Below, in pieces: positions 51,738 through 60,066 of a stretch of 64,000 bases of DNA (position 1 is its first letter; each line of letters begins with the position of its first letter). The stretch comes from Caballeronia megalochromosomata (lineage in GTDB: Bacteria > Pseudomonadota > Gammaproteobacteria > Burkholderiales > Burkholderiaceae). A model generated the notes under the pieces. That model saw only the letters and a program-made list of their open reading frames with translations, did no database searches and was not told the origin of the DNA. The translations under genes were made by a program, and so were the position numbers. The stretch is from the NCBI GenBank assembly GCA_001580565.1, contig LRBF01000284.1:20606-84605 (forward strand), read 5' to 3'.

Positions 51738-53678
51738 TTACGACTGCGCGGCGAGCCGGATCATGTCGATGGCGGCCGGGTTGTCGAGCGACGAAAGATC
51801 GCCCGGCGCCTGCCCGCAATAGACGCTGCGGATGACGCGCCGCATGATCTTCGAGCTGCGCGTCTTCGGCAATTGCTCGACGATATGAAGCGCCGATGGC
51901 CGGAACGGCCTTCCGAGCCGCGTATCCACATGCCGCGCGACGGTCTGCTCCAGTTCCTTCCGCGACACGGGCGCGCCCGCCATCGGTATGACGAACACCA
52001 CGAGCTTCTGCCCCTTGACGGCATCGTCCACGCCGATCGCGGCGGCCTCGGCGATCTCCGGCAATTCGAGCAGCACTTCCTCGATTTCCGCCGGCCCCAC
52101 GCGCTTGCCCGCGAGCTTGATGGTGTCGTCGGAACGGCCGAGCATGAACCAGTGACCGTCTTCCCGATGCATCGCGAGATCGCCGTGCACCCAGATGCCG
52201 GGCACCGTGCGCCAGTATGAATCGAGGTAACGATCGTCGTCCTGCCAGAACGATTGCGTCATGCCGACGAACGGGCCGCGCACCGCAAGCTCGCCGATCG
52301 CGCCGACGAGGGCGTGCCCCTCGGCATTGACGACATCCACGGCTACGCCCGGCGAACTCGTGTTGAACCCGCTCGGCACGATGGGCTTCACGACCACGCT
52401 CGACAGCAACGCGCCCGATACTTCCGTGCCGCCCGTGTAATTGATGACGGGACGCTCGCCTCTGCCGAACGCGCTCTGGAACCAGACGAAGTGTTCCGGG
52501 TCGATGCCCTCGCCCGCCGTGATGAGCAGACGCACGGACGACACGTCGCCTTGCGTCGCGACTTCCGCGTGGGCCGCGAGGCCGCGAATGAGGGTCGGCG
52601 CCGAGCCGAAATGCGTGATGCGATGCCGTTCGATCAGCCGCGACATGCGCGACCAGTCCGGAAAGTCCGGCGCGCCGTCATAGCAGACGAGCGTGGCGCC
52701 GCGCAACAACGCGCTCGACAACACGAGGCTGCCCGCGATCCAGCCCATGTCGGCGGGCCAGCAGAACACATCGCCGGGCTTGACGTTGAAGTGCACCGCG
52801 GCGTCGTGCGCGATCTTCATCGGGAAGCCGCCGTGCGTGTGCACCGCGCCCTTGGGCTTGCCGGTCGTGCCCGACGTGTAGATCACCATGAACGGATCGC
52901 CGGATGCCATCACTTCCGGCGATGCATCCTGCGCCGCCGACGCGATGGCCGACCAGTCGACGACATTGCCACCGAAGCCGCGTGCTTCGTTGCCGTGCTT
53001 CCAGATCAGCGTGTCGACACCGGGCAGGCGCGTGAGCGCTTCGTCTACGAGCGCGCGCGCATCGACCCACTTGCCGCGCCGCGAGAAACCCGTGGTCGCG
53101 ATGAGCGCGCGCGCCGAGCACGACGAGAGCCGCGAGACGATCGCATCGACGCCGAAGCCGCTGAACAGCGGCACCGCGATGGCGCCGACCCACGACAGGC
53201 TGAGCATCGTCACGGTGGCTTCGATGCCGTTTTCCATCAGCAGGCCCACGCGATCGCCGCGTCGGATGCCCTGCGCCCTGAGGCCCGCCGCGAACGACGC
53301 GACGCGCGCCTTCAATTCACCAAACGTGACGCTTTGCACCGAGCCGTCTTCGCGCTCCGCGACGACGGCGAGTCTTTCGGCCGTGGCCGCGTCATCCGCC
53401 CACTTCAGCGCGGAATTCACCCAGTTGAGCTTGCCGCCGTCGAACCACTTCGGGAATTCTCGTCCCGCCGAAAAATCCGCATACGCGCGATACGGCTCGT
53501 CCCAGACGATGCCGCAGTAATCGAGCACCGTCTTCCAGTAGCGATCCGGTTTAGCGCTCGCGCAGGACAGCAGCGCGTCGTAGTCCTGCACGCCCAGCCG
53601 TTCGATCAGCGCATTCACGTTCGATGTCGCGATGTCTTCGGCGCTCGGCCGCCACGCACTCTTCTGATGATCGTTCAT
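51738..53678 (-). CDS. AMP-forming acyl-CoA synthetase (ACS-like)
   Basis: The 646-residue enzyme has an ACS-type N-terminal domain (RYWKTVLDYCGIVWDEPYRA), the ATP motif YTSGTTGKPKG, the hinge region GRSDDTIKLAGKRVGP and the C-terminal catalytic Lys in PKTRSSKIMRR. It activates a carboxylic acid to its CoA thioester and would start the pathway. The start was placed at the ATG before NDHQKSAWRP. A copy of the shared promoter element lies about 95 bases upstream, and a second copy drives the divergent thiolase. Confidence 0.9.
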   Translation of the reverse strand: MNDHQKSAWRPSAEDIATSNVNALIERLGVQDYDALLSCASAKPDRYWKTVLDYCGIVWDEPYRAYADFSAGREFPKWFDGGKLNWVNSALKWADDAATAERLAVVAEREDGSVQSVTFGELKARVASFAAGLRAQGIRRGDRVGLLMENGIEATVTMLSLSWVGAIAVPLFSGFGVDAIVSRLSSCSARALIATTGFSRRGKWVDARALVDEALTRLPGVDTLIWKHGNEARGFGGNVVDWSAIASAAQDASPEVMASGDPFMVIYTSGTTGKPKGAVHTHGGFPMKIAHDAAVHFNVKPGDVFCWPADMGWIAGSLVLSSALLRGATLVCYDGAPDFPDWSRMSRLIERHRITHFGSAPTLIRGLAAHAEVATQGDVSSVRLLITAGEGIDPEHFVWFQSAFGRGERPVINYTGGTEVSGALLSSVVVKPIVPSGFNTSSPGVAVDVVNAEGHALVGAIGELAVRGPFVGMTQSFWQDDDRYLDSYWRTVPGIWVHGDLAMHREDGHWFMLGRSDDTIKLAGKRVGPAEIEEVLLELPEIAEAAAIGVDDAVKGQKLVVFVIPMAGAPVSRKELEQTVARHVDTRLGRPFRPSALHIVEQLPKTRSSKIMRRVIRSVYCGQAPGDLSSLDNPAAIDMIRLAAQS

Positions 53679-53772
53679 TGCAATTCCATGCCGATGAGAT
53701 GAAGCCGGGAACCGGAACCTGGAACGAGGCCCGATCATTGTCGCTCCAATCCTGAGCGGCGGGGGCATGCCC

Positions 53773-53809
53773 GTCAACGCGAGACGCGAGCGCGTTCCGT
53801 GCAACGGAA
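53773..53809 (-). promoter_or_regulatory. Catabolic promoter element, copy 2 (leftward)
   Basis: Read leftward, TTCCG-TTGCA-CGGAA is a perfect repeat followed after 14 bases by GCGTTGAC. It directs transcription of the acyl-CoA synthetase. The -10 is weak (CAGGAT at 17 bases). Confidence 0.6.
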
Positions 53810-53871
53810 TCGCATCGCGATCACGCGTGGCGCTCGCATAGGGCGCAACCCGCATGGTGCGTCCGGCGTGC

Positions 53872-53908
53872 TATCGAAGTACGGAAATGTCTTTCGCTCT
53901 GCGTTGAC
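53872..53908 (+). promoter_or_regulatory. Catabolic promoter element, copy 3
   Basis: TATCG-AAGTA-CGGAA is followed after 14 bases by GCGTTGAC. A weak -10 (CATCGT) lies at 18 bases. It drives the thiolase gene and is back-to-back with the copy for the synthetase. Confidence 0.6.
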
Positions 53909-53971
53909 GGACGTATCGCGCGGCTCGCATCGTGCATGGATATCGCGGACATTCACATCGAAGGACGATTC

Positions 53972-55168
53972 ATGAGACGAGCAGCCATTGTTGCACCCGT
54001 GCGAACGCCTGTCGGCGCGTTCGGCGGAAGCCTTCGCAGCGTACCGGTCGAAGACCTCACGAGGCCCGTGATTCAGGCCGTGCTCGAGCGCACGCGCATC
54101 GATCCCGCGCGCATCGACGACGTCGTGTTCGCACAGTCGTATGCGAACGGCGAGACGCCTTGCATCGGCCGATGGGCCGCGCTCAACGCCGGCTTGCCGG
54201 TCAGCGTGCCGGGCATGCAGCTCGACCGCCGTTGCGGCGGCGGACTGCAGGCCATCGTGACCGCCGCGATGATGGTGCAAAGCGGCGCCGCCGACGTCGT
54301 GCTGGCGGGCGGCGTGGAAAGCATGAGCAACATCGAGTACTACACGACCGACATGCGCTGGGGCAAGCGCTCGGGCTCCGTGCGCTTTCACGACCGGCTG
54401 GAGCGTGGCCGCGAGCGCTCGCAACCGGAAGCCCGCTTCGGCCATATCTCGGGCATGGTCGAGACCGCCGAGAACCTCGCGCGCGAATACGGCATCACGC
54501 GCGCCGAAGCCGATGCGTTCGCGGCGCTGAGTCATCGGCGCGCGGCCGCCGCGTGGGAAGCAGGCAAGTTCGATGACGAGGTCGTCCCCATCGCCGTGCC
54601 GCAGAGAAAGGGCGATGCGCTCATGTTCACGCGCGATGAAGGCATCCGCGCGGACACGACCGTCGATTCCCTTGCCCGCCTCAAGCCGATCATGAAGGAC
54701 GGCGTGACGACGGCAGGCAACGCGAGCCAGCAGAACGACGCGGCGGCGGCGTGCCTGATCGTCGCGGAAGACAAGCTCGATGCCTTCGAACTCGCGCCGC
54801 ACGGTTACCTCGTCGGCTGGGCGGCGGCGGGATGCGAACCGGCGACGATGGGCATCGGCCCGGTACCCGCTGTCGCTAGACTGTTCGCGCGCACGGGCTT
54901 TTCCTTCGATCGCATCGATCTGGTGGAACTGAACGAGGCCTTCGCCGCGCAGGCGCTCGCCGTGCTGAAAAGCTGGCAATGGGACGACCGCGAACGGCTG
55001 AACGTGAACGGCTCGGGCATCTCGCTCGGGCATCCGATCGGTGCGACCGGCGTGCGCATGATGACCACGCTGCTGCACGAACTGCGGCGTCGCGGCGCGC
55101 GCTACGGGCTCGAAACGATGTGCATCGGCGGCGGCCAGGGGCTCGCGGCCATCTTCGAAGCAGCCTGA
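53972..55168 (+). CDS. Thiolase (acetyl-CoA acyltransferase type)
   Basis: The 398-residue protein has the thiolase active site: Cys88 in DRRCGGGLQA, NEAFAAQ, His in GHPIGATG near residue 353 and Cys in CIGGGQG near residue 383. It would cleave a 3-ketoacyl-CoA in the last step of beta-oxidation. AAGGA seven bases before the ATG supports the start. It lies alone on its message between the element above and a hairpin. Confidence 0.93.
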   Translation: MRRAAIVAPVRTPVGAFGGSLRSVPVEDLTRPVIQAVLERTRIDPARIDDVVFAQSYANGETPCIGRWAALNAGLPVSVPGMQLDRRCGGGLQAIVTAAMMVQSGAADVVLAGGVESMSNIEYYTTDMRWGKRSGSVRFHDRLERGRERSQPEARFGHISGMVETAENLAREYGITRAEADAFAALSHRRAAAAWEAGKFDDEVVPIAVPQRKGDALMFTRDEGIRADTTVDSLARLKPIMKDGVTTAGNASQQNDAAAACLIVAEDKLDAFELAPHGYLVGWAAAGCEPATMGIGPVPAVARLFARTGFSFDRIDLVELNEAFAAQALAVLKSWQWDDRERLNVNGSGISLGHPIGATGVRMMTTLLHELRRRGARYGLETMCIGGGQGLAAIFEAA

Positions 55169-55189
55169 ACCTTTTGAACTGATCCCACA

Positions 55190-55217
55190 CCGTCAGCGCG
55201 TTCCGATGGGCTGACGG
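55190..55217 (+). terminator. Probable terminator after the thiolase
   Basis: An eight-base-pair stem, CCGTCAGC / GCTGACGG, with a 12-base loop is followed by CGTTTGC. The T run is short. Confidence 0.5.
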
Positions 55218-55330
55218 CGTTTGCGCATGTCACGTAATTCGTTATCCGAATCATTAAACAAAAGCAAGGTATTTTCCCTGACCTCAGGGCTAACACGCAT
55301 GGTGAGTCCTCGACCGGCCTTTCACACTAC

Positions 55331-55344
55331 CTAACGCTTGTTTG
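55331..55344. promoter_or_regulatory. TetR-type operator candidate before the MFS gene
   Basis: CTAACGCTTGTTTG matches the site before the CitE-like operon in 12 of 14 bases. It lies 25 bases before the MFS start, where bound repressor would block transcription or early elongation. Confidence 0.5.
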
Positions 55345-55368
55345 GTCAATCGCCATCTGGAGACATCC

Positions 55369-56787
55369 ATGAATAATCCGCTACATACGTCCGTGCCCGA
55401 TCCGCTGGATCAGGACGTTCCGCTCACCCGGCGCGTTTCCGAACGCGTCAGCATCGACCGGGCAAGCTCCTGGTATGTGCTCGCGCTTCTCACGTTTTCC
55501 TACTCGCTGGCGTATATCGACCGTCAGTTGCTCAATCTCCTCGTTGATCCTATCCGTCATTCGCTGCTGATTTCGGATACGCAACTCAGCCTTATCCAGG
55601 GCATCGCGTTCGTCTCGGCTTATCTGCTGGCCGCGCCCCTGTTCGGGCGTCTCGTCGATATCTCCAATCGGCGCAATATTCTCGTTGTGGGCATCTGTCT
55701 GTGGAGCGTGTTCACCGCGCTCTGCGGACGCGCCGACAGCTATGGCGCGCTGTTCATCGCGCGCTTCGGCGTGGGCGCGAGCGAAGCATGCGTGTTTCCC
55801 GTCGCGTGCTCGATGATCTCCGATCTGTTCTCCGCCCGACGCGCGCCGCGCGCGATGAGCGTCTTCATGCTCGGACCATTGCTCGGCGGCGGCTTCTCGC
55901 TGCTCGCGGGCGGTCTCGTCATCGTGTTCGCGAGCGATGCGCGCGCCCACTTCCCGATGTTCACGCAACTCGCGACATGGCAGCTCGCCTTTGTCTTGAT
56001 CGGCTTGCCGGGCCTGCTGTTCGCCGCGCTCGTGCTGTTGAGCGTGCGTGAACCCGTGCGCAGCCACACGATGAGCGACACGCGCGACGATCGCCACTAC
56101 ACGGTTCGCGAATCGGCGTCGTTCATCTGGCAGCGGCGCGGCTTCTATGTGCGCCTGTATCTGTGCCTCGGGCTGCTCGGCATCGTCGTGCTCGGCATTC
56201 CGGCGTGGTTCCCGACTTACCTCATCCGCGTACATGGCGTCGCGCCGGCCACCGTCGGCTTGCGTTTCGGTCTGCTCGTGGTGACGTTCGGCGCGGCGGG
56301 CGTCATCGCCGGGCCGTGGGTTGCGCGCATCATCGAACAGCGCGGCCGTTGTGTGGATGCCGGGCTGCGCACCGCCGTGCTCGCGATGTCCTGCATGTTG
56401 CTGTGCTGCGTAGCGATTCCGTTCACACCGAACGCCGCGTGGTCGCTCACCGCGAGCGCCGGCGCGATCTTCTTCTTCAGCCTGCCGACCGGCGTCATGG
56501 CCGCCGCGATGCAAATGGGCGCGCCGAGCCGCATGCGCGGCGCGATCGGCTCGCTCTACACGTTCTCCGGCCAGTTGATCGGCTTCGGTCTCGGACCGAC
56601 GTCGATCGCACTCGTCACCGACAAGGTCTTCCACGACCCGAAGATGCTCGGCTTCTCGATCTCGCTCGTATGCGTCGTCGCCTCCGCGCTTGCGATCTGG
56701 CTGATGATCGGCGCGCTGCCGCACTATCGGCGCCTGCTCGCCGAAGCGGGCAACACGGCCGACATCGCGCTCAAGACCAGCAGTTGA
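55369..56787 (+). CDS. MFS transporter
   Basis: The 472-residue inner-membrane protein has about 12 spans and the MFS loop motif GRLVDISNRRNI between spans 2 and 3, near the family pattern for aromatic-acid or spinster-type organic anion carriers (SLAYIDRQLLNLLVDPIRHS). GGAG lies before the ATG. A porin gene follows 46 bases later, so the pair may bring the pathway substrate across both membranes. Confidence 0.88.
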   Translation: MNNPLHTSVPDPLDQDVPLTRRVSERVSIDRASSWYVLALLTFSYSLAYIDRQLLNLLVDPIRHSLLISDTQLSLIQGIAFVSAYLLAAPLFGRLVDISNRRNILVVGICLWSVFTALCGRADSYGALFIARFGVGASEACVFPVACSMISDLFSARRAPRAMSVFMLGPLLGGGFSLLAGGLVIVFASDARAHFPMFTQLATWQLAFVLIGLPGLLFAALVLLSVREPVRSHTMSDTRDDRHYTVRESASFIWQRRGFYVRLYLCLGLLGIVVLGIPAWFPTYLIRVHGVAPATVGLRFGLLVVTFGAAGVIAGPWVARIIEQRGRCVDAGLRTAVLAMSCMLLCCVAIPFTPNAAWSLTASAGAIFFFSLPTGVMAAAMQMGAPSRMRGAIGSLYTFSGQLIGFGLGPTSIALVTDKVFHDPKMLGFSISLVCVVASALAIWLMIGALPHYRRLLAEAGNTADIALKTSS

Positions 56788-56833
56788 AGTTCCCCGAAAG
56801 ACCCATCCATATCCAGATCAAGGAGACACGTCG

Positions 56834-57982
56834 GTGAAAAGGCATCTTTTGTCGGTCGCGGTAATCAGCAGCGTTGCGGGCGCGGCGCACGCGCAAAGCA
56901 GTGTGACCCTGTACGGTCTCGTCGATGCGGGCGTGAACTACGTCAGCAACGACAACGGCAAATCCAACTGGACGATGACGATGGGCGTCCTGCAGGGCAA
57001 CCGCTTCGGCTTCAAGGGCGTGGAGGACCTCGGCGGCGGAACCCGGGCGATTTTCCAGCTCGAGAACGGCTTCACCGGCGGCGGCGCGCTCGCGCAGGGC
57101 GGACGTCTCTTCGGACGGCAGGCGTGGATGGGTATCGCCAACGACCGGTTCGGCTCGCTCACGATGGGCCGTCAGTATGATTCCGTCGTCGAATACGTTC
57201 AGCCGTTGAGCGGCATTCCGTACACGGGTCTCGCGCATCCGTTCGACAACGACAACCTGGACAACTCCTTTCGCGTCAACAACTCCGTCAAGTACACGAG
57301 CCCGAACTTCGGCGGTCTGAAGTTCGGCGGCATGTACGCGTTCAGCAACACCGCGACGACGGACAATGGCTCCGGCTTCGCGACGAACCGGCTATGGAGT
57401 CTCGGCACGAGTTATACGCAGGGCAGGCTCTCGCTCGGCGCCGCCTATATGCATCTGAATGCGCCGAACGCGAACACGACGGGTGCGATCTCGGGCGACT
57501 ACATCAACGTGACGACGACATCGCCGCTGCATGCCGCGGGGCTCAACGGCGCGGTGACTCGCGAGGATGTGGCCGCGGCCGGCGTGACGTACCAGCTCTC
57601 CCCCGTCACGCTCGGTTTCGTGTACAGCCACTCGAAGTTCTACTCCGCGAGCGATTCGCTCTACTTCGACAACTACGCGGCGACAGCGAGCTGGCAGATC
57701 ACGCCTGCGCTGTTTCTTTCCGGCAACTACACGTACACGGACGGAAAGGCGCACAACGCGGATCTGAAGCCCCGATATCATCAGGCCGAGCTGATCGCCG
57801 ATTATTTCCTCTCCAAGCGCACCGATGTGTATCTGCTCGGCGCATGGCAGCATGCGCTCGGCGATGCACCCGTTGCATCGATCGCGCCGGATACGTATGG
57901 CACGGGCGGCACCTCCGCGCCCGATGCATCGACCACGCGCAATCAGGTGCTCGTGCGGCTCGCGATGCGTCACAAGTTCTGA
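56834..57982 (+). CDS. Gram-negative porin (OmpC-like)
   Basis: The 382-residue protein has a signal peptide ending in AHAQ, then SSVTLYGLVDAGVNYVSN, the standard opening of Burkholderiales general porins, and a C-terminal strand ending in Phe (VLVRLAMRHKF), as outer-membrane barrel proteins do. The start is GTG, preceded by AGGAG. It may be co-transcribed with the MFS gene. Confidence 0.93.
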   Translation: MKRHLLSVAVISSVAGAAHAQSSVTLYGLVDAGVNYVSNDNGKSNWTMTMGVLQGNRFGFKGVEDLGGGTRAIFQLENGFTGGGALAQGGRLFGRQAWMGIANDRFGSLTMGRQYDSVVEYVQPLSGIPYTGLAHPFDNDNLDNSFRVNNSVKYTSPNFGGLKFGGMYAFSNTATTDNGSGFATNRLWSLGTSYTQGRLSLGAAYMHLNAPNANTTGAISGDYINVTTTSPLHAAGLNGAVTREDVAAAGVTYQLSPVTLGFVYSHSKFYSASDSLYFDNYAATASWQITPALFLSGNYTYTDGKAHNADLKPRYHQAELIADYFLSKRTDVYLLGAWQHALGDAPVASIAPDTYGTGGTSAPDASTTRNQVLVRLAMRHKF

Positions 57983-57992
57983 CCGGCCTCTT

Positions 57993-58025
57993 CATGCTGG
58001 CGCGCACACGATGTGCGCCAGCATG
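57993..58025. terminator. Hairpin between convergent genes
   Basis: CATGCTGGCGC / GCGCCAGCATG forms an 11-base-pair stem around an 11-base loop. It lies between the porin and the leftward SnoaL-like gene. It lacks a T run, so termination efficiency is uncertain. Confidence 0.45.
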
Positions 58026-58026
58026 T

Positions 58027-58434
58027 TCAGATGGGCGGCGATTCCGGCTCGGTGGAGAAATGATGTTGGCGGATGCGCCACGCGCCTCCGATCGATGCAA
58101 TGACGAGCGTCGTGCGCAGGCGCGACTTCGACGTCCTGTTCCCGGCAAGCGAGAAGGTGAATTCGCCGTATCCCTGCGCGAGAAAGCAGTCTCGCGCCAG
58201 ACGAATGAACCGTTGTCCGGTCAATGCGAGCGTGGCTGATTCGATCACGCCACGGTAAGACGCGAAATACGCGAGGATGCCCGCTTCTCCGACGGACTGC
58301 CCCTTTCGTCCGCCGAAGAACAACGCGTCCGGCGCATAGAGTGCGCCGAATGCCTGCACGTTCCAGTCGCGCGCCGCTGCGTTCCATGCGGCTTCGACTT
58401 CCCGCAGAACATCTGCTTCGAGCCACTCGTTCAT
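58027..58434 (-). CDS. SnoaL/NTF2-like small protein
   Basis: The 135-residue protein resembles the DUF4440/SnoaL fold: a first helix with LREVEAAWNAAARDWNVQAF, then ALYAPDALFFGG and a final pair of strands ending HHFSTEP. Members serve as isomerases, hydrolases or binding proteins. Its ATG overlaps the upstream gene's stop (ATGA). It is third in the dehydrogenase operon. Confidence 0.7.
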   Translation of the reverse strand: MNEWLEADVLREVEAAWNAAARDWNVQAFGALYAPDALFFGGRKGQSVGEAGILAYFASYRGVIESATLALTGQRFIRLARDCFLAQGYGEFTFSLAGNRTSKSRLRTTLVIASIGGAWRIRQHHFSTEPESPPI

Positions 58435-58664
58435 CAGGCGATTCTCATCGTCAACCGGCGCGGCGCGGGCGGGAACACGTGCCACGCGCCGTCCTCATGT
58501 TTGAAGAAGCAGATCGAGACATCGCCGCTGGAATCGCGGGCTTCGACCTGCACGCATCGCAGCCGCTCGCCGCGATGAAGCGAGCGTACACGAAACGGAA
58601 TCGCCCGGTTGGGCGTGATCCAGCTTTCCACGGCATCACGCAGGGACTTTCGCGCGGACATCAT
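58434..58664 (-). CDS. Small protein of unknown function in the dehydrogenase operon
   Basis: The 76-residue product has no recognised domain. It has a strand-rich middle (IPFRVRSLHRGERLRCVQVE, CFFKHEDGAWHVFP). AAGGAG eight bases before the ATG supports the start, which lies ten bases after the dehydrogenase stop. Coupling to the SnoaL-like gene suggests a shared role. Confidence 0.65.
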   Translation of the reverse strand: MMSARKSLRDAVESWITPNRAIPFRVRSLHRGERLRCVQVEARDSSGDVSICFFKHEDGAWHVFPPAPRRLTMRIA

Positions 58665-58674
58665 GACTGTCTCC

Positions 58675-59829
58675 TTACCCGCGCGCTTCACGCAACATGT
58701 TGCGCGCGATGACCAGTTGCTGCACCTGCGTCGTGCCCTCGAAAATGCGGAACAGACGCACATCGCGGTAGAAACGTTCGATGCCGTATTCGCTCATGTA
58801 GCCCGCGCCGCCGTGAATCTGCACGGCGCGATCCGCGACACGCCCGCACATCTCGGATGCGAACAGCTTCGCGCACGATGCCTCCGTGCTCACGTTCGCG
58901 CCTTCATCGCGGCGGCGGGCGGCGTCGAGCACCATGCAGCGCGCGGCGTAAAGCTCCGCGCGGCTGTCGGCGAGCATCGCCTGCACGAGCTGAAACTCGC
59001 CGATGGCCTGACCAAACTGCTTGCGCTCGATCGCGTATTGCACTGTGTCGTCGAGCATGCGCTGCGCGACCGCCACGCAGATCGCGGCGATATGGATGCG
59101 CCCCTTGTCGAGCACTTTCATCGCAGTCTTGAAGCCCTTTCCTTCCACGCCGCCTATGAGGTTCGCGGCAGGCACGCGGCAATTGTCGAAGATGACATCG
59201 CACGTATGTGCGCCGCGCTGCCCCATCTTCTTGTCGCGCTTGCCGAAGCTCAAGCCCGGCGTGCCCGCCTCGACGATGAACGCCGAGATGCCGCCGGAAC
59301 CCTTGTCCTCGGGATTGGTGCGCGCCATAAGCGTGAAGATGCCCGCCTGCGGCGCATTGGTGATGTAGCGCTTTGTACCATTGACGACGTAGTGATCGCC
59401 ATCGCGGATCGCCGTGGTGCGCAGCGAAGCTGCGTCGGACCCCGCCTCCGGCTCCGTCAACGCGAACGACGCGATGATCTCGCCTGTCGCGAGACGCGGC
59501 AGATACCGCGCCTTCTGTTCCTCGGTGCCGTCGAGCAGAATGCCCTGCGATCCGATGCCCACCGTCGTGCCGATCAACGAGCGGAACGCGGGCGATGCGC
59601 GCCCCAGCTCGAACATCGCGATCACTTCCTCTTCCATCGTCAGTTGCAGGCCGCCATACGCTTCGGGAATGGTCAGCCCGAACAGGCCCATCGCCTTCAT
59701 GTCGGCGACGATATCCTGCGCGATCTCATCGCTCTCGGCCACGCGCTCTTCATTGGGGATCAGGCGTTCACGCACGAAGCGCGCGATGTTATCGCGCAGT
59801 ACGTTCATTGTTTCGATGTCGCGAATCAT
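58675..59829 (-). CDS. Acyl-CoA dehydrogenase
   Basis: The 384-residue flavoprotein has the full dehydrogenase pattern: ASFALTEPEAGSDAASLRTT, TKRYITNAPQAG, QIHGGAGYMSEYGIERFYRD and the catalytic Glu in RIFEGTTQVQQLVIAR. It introduces the 2,3-double bond in an acyl-CoA, with electrons going to ETF. It is first in an operon with two small genes. A copy of the catabolic promoter element lies 62 bases upstream, divergent from the SDR operon. Confidence 0.92.
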   Translation of the reverse strand: MIRDIETMNVLRDNIARFVRERLIPNEERVAESDEIAQDIVADMKAMGLFGLTIPEAYGGLQLTMEEEVIAMFELGRASPAFRSLIGTTVGIGSQGILLDGTEEQKARYLPRLATGEIIASFALTEPEAGSDAASLRTTAIRDGDHYVVNGTKRYITNAPQAGIFTLMARTNPEDKGSGGISAFIVEAGTPGLSFGKRDKKMGQRGAHTCDVIFDNCRVPAANLIGGVEGKGFKTAMKVLDKGRIHIAAICVAVAQRMLDDTVQYAIERKQFGQAIGEFQLVQAMLADSRAELYAARCMVLDAARRRDEGANVSTEASCAKLFASEMCGRVADRAVQIHGGAGYMSEYGIERFYRDVRLFRIFEGTTQVQQLVIARNMLREARG

Positions 59830-59890
59830 GGTTCTCGGTCTCTCCGGATGCTTCTGTCATGTGTCCATGCTGCGATTCGCGACGCAGCAG

Positions 59891-59927
59891 GTCAACGGCA
59901 TGCAGAGGCGCGTTCCGTACTTCGATT
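59891..59927 (-). promoter_or_regulatory. Catabolic promoter element, copy 4 (leftward)
   Basis: Read leftward, AATCG-AAGTA-CGGAA is followed after exactly 14 bases by CCGTTGAC, the -35 of the dehydrogenase operon. A weak -10 (CAGCAT) lies at 17 bases. Confidence 0.6.
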
Positions 59928-59969
59928 GCGCCTCTTCCGTGCGCGCGCCGCGTTTCGTGCCGCGCTTCC

Positions 59970-60006
59970 TTTCGATGTACGGAATATCCGCGCGCATCGC
60001 GTTGAC
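59970..60006 (+). promoter_or_regulatory. Catabolic promoter element, copy 5
   Basis: TTTCG-ATGTA-CGGAA is followed after exactly 14 bases by GCGTTGAC, with TTGACA as a full-consensus -35. CATCGT lies at 18 bases, as in the thiolase copy. It drives the SDR and hydratase genes. Confidence 0.6.
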
Positions 60007-60066
60007 ACGCATCTGCCGCGCGCGTCATCGTCGACCTCAGGCAACCGGGATTCAACGGAGACACAC

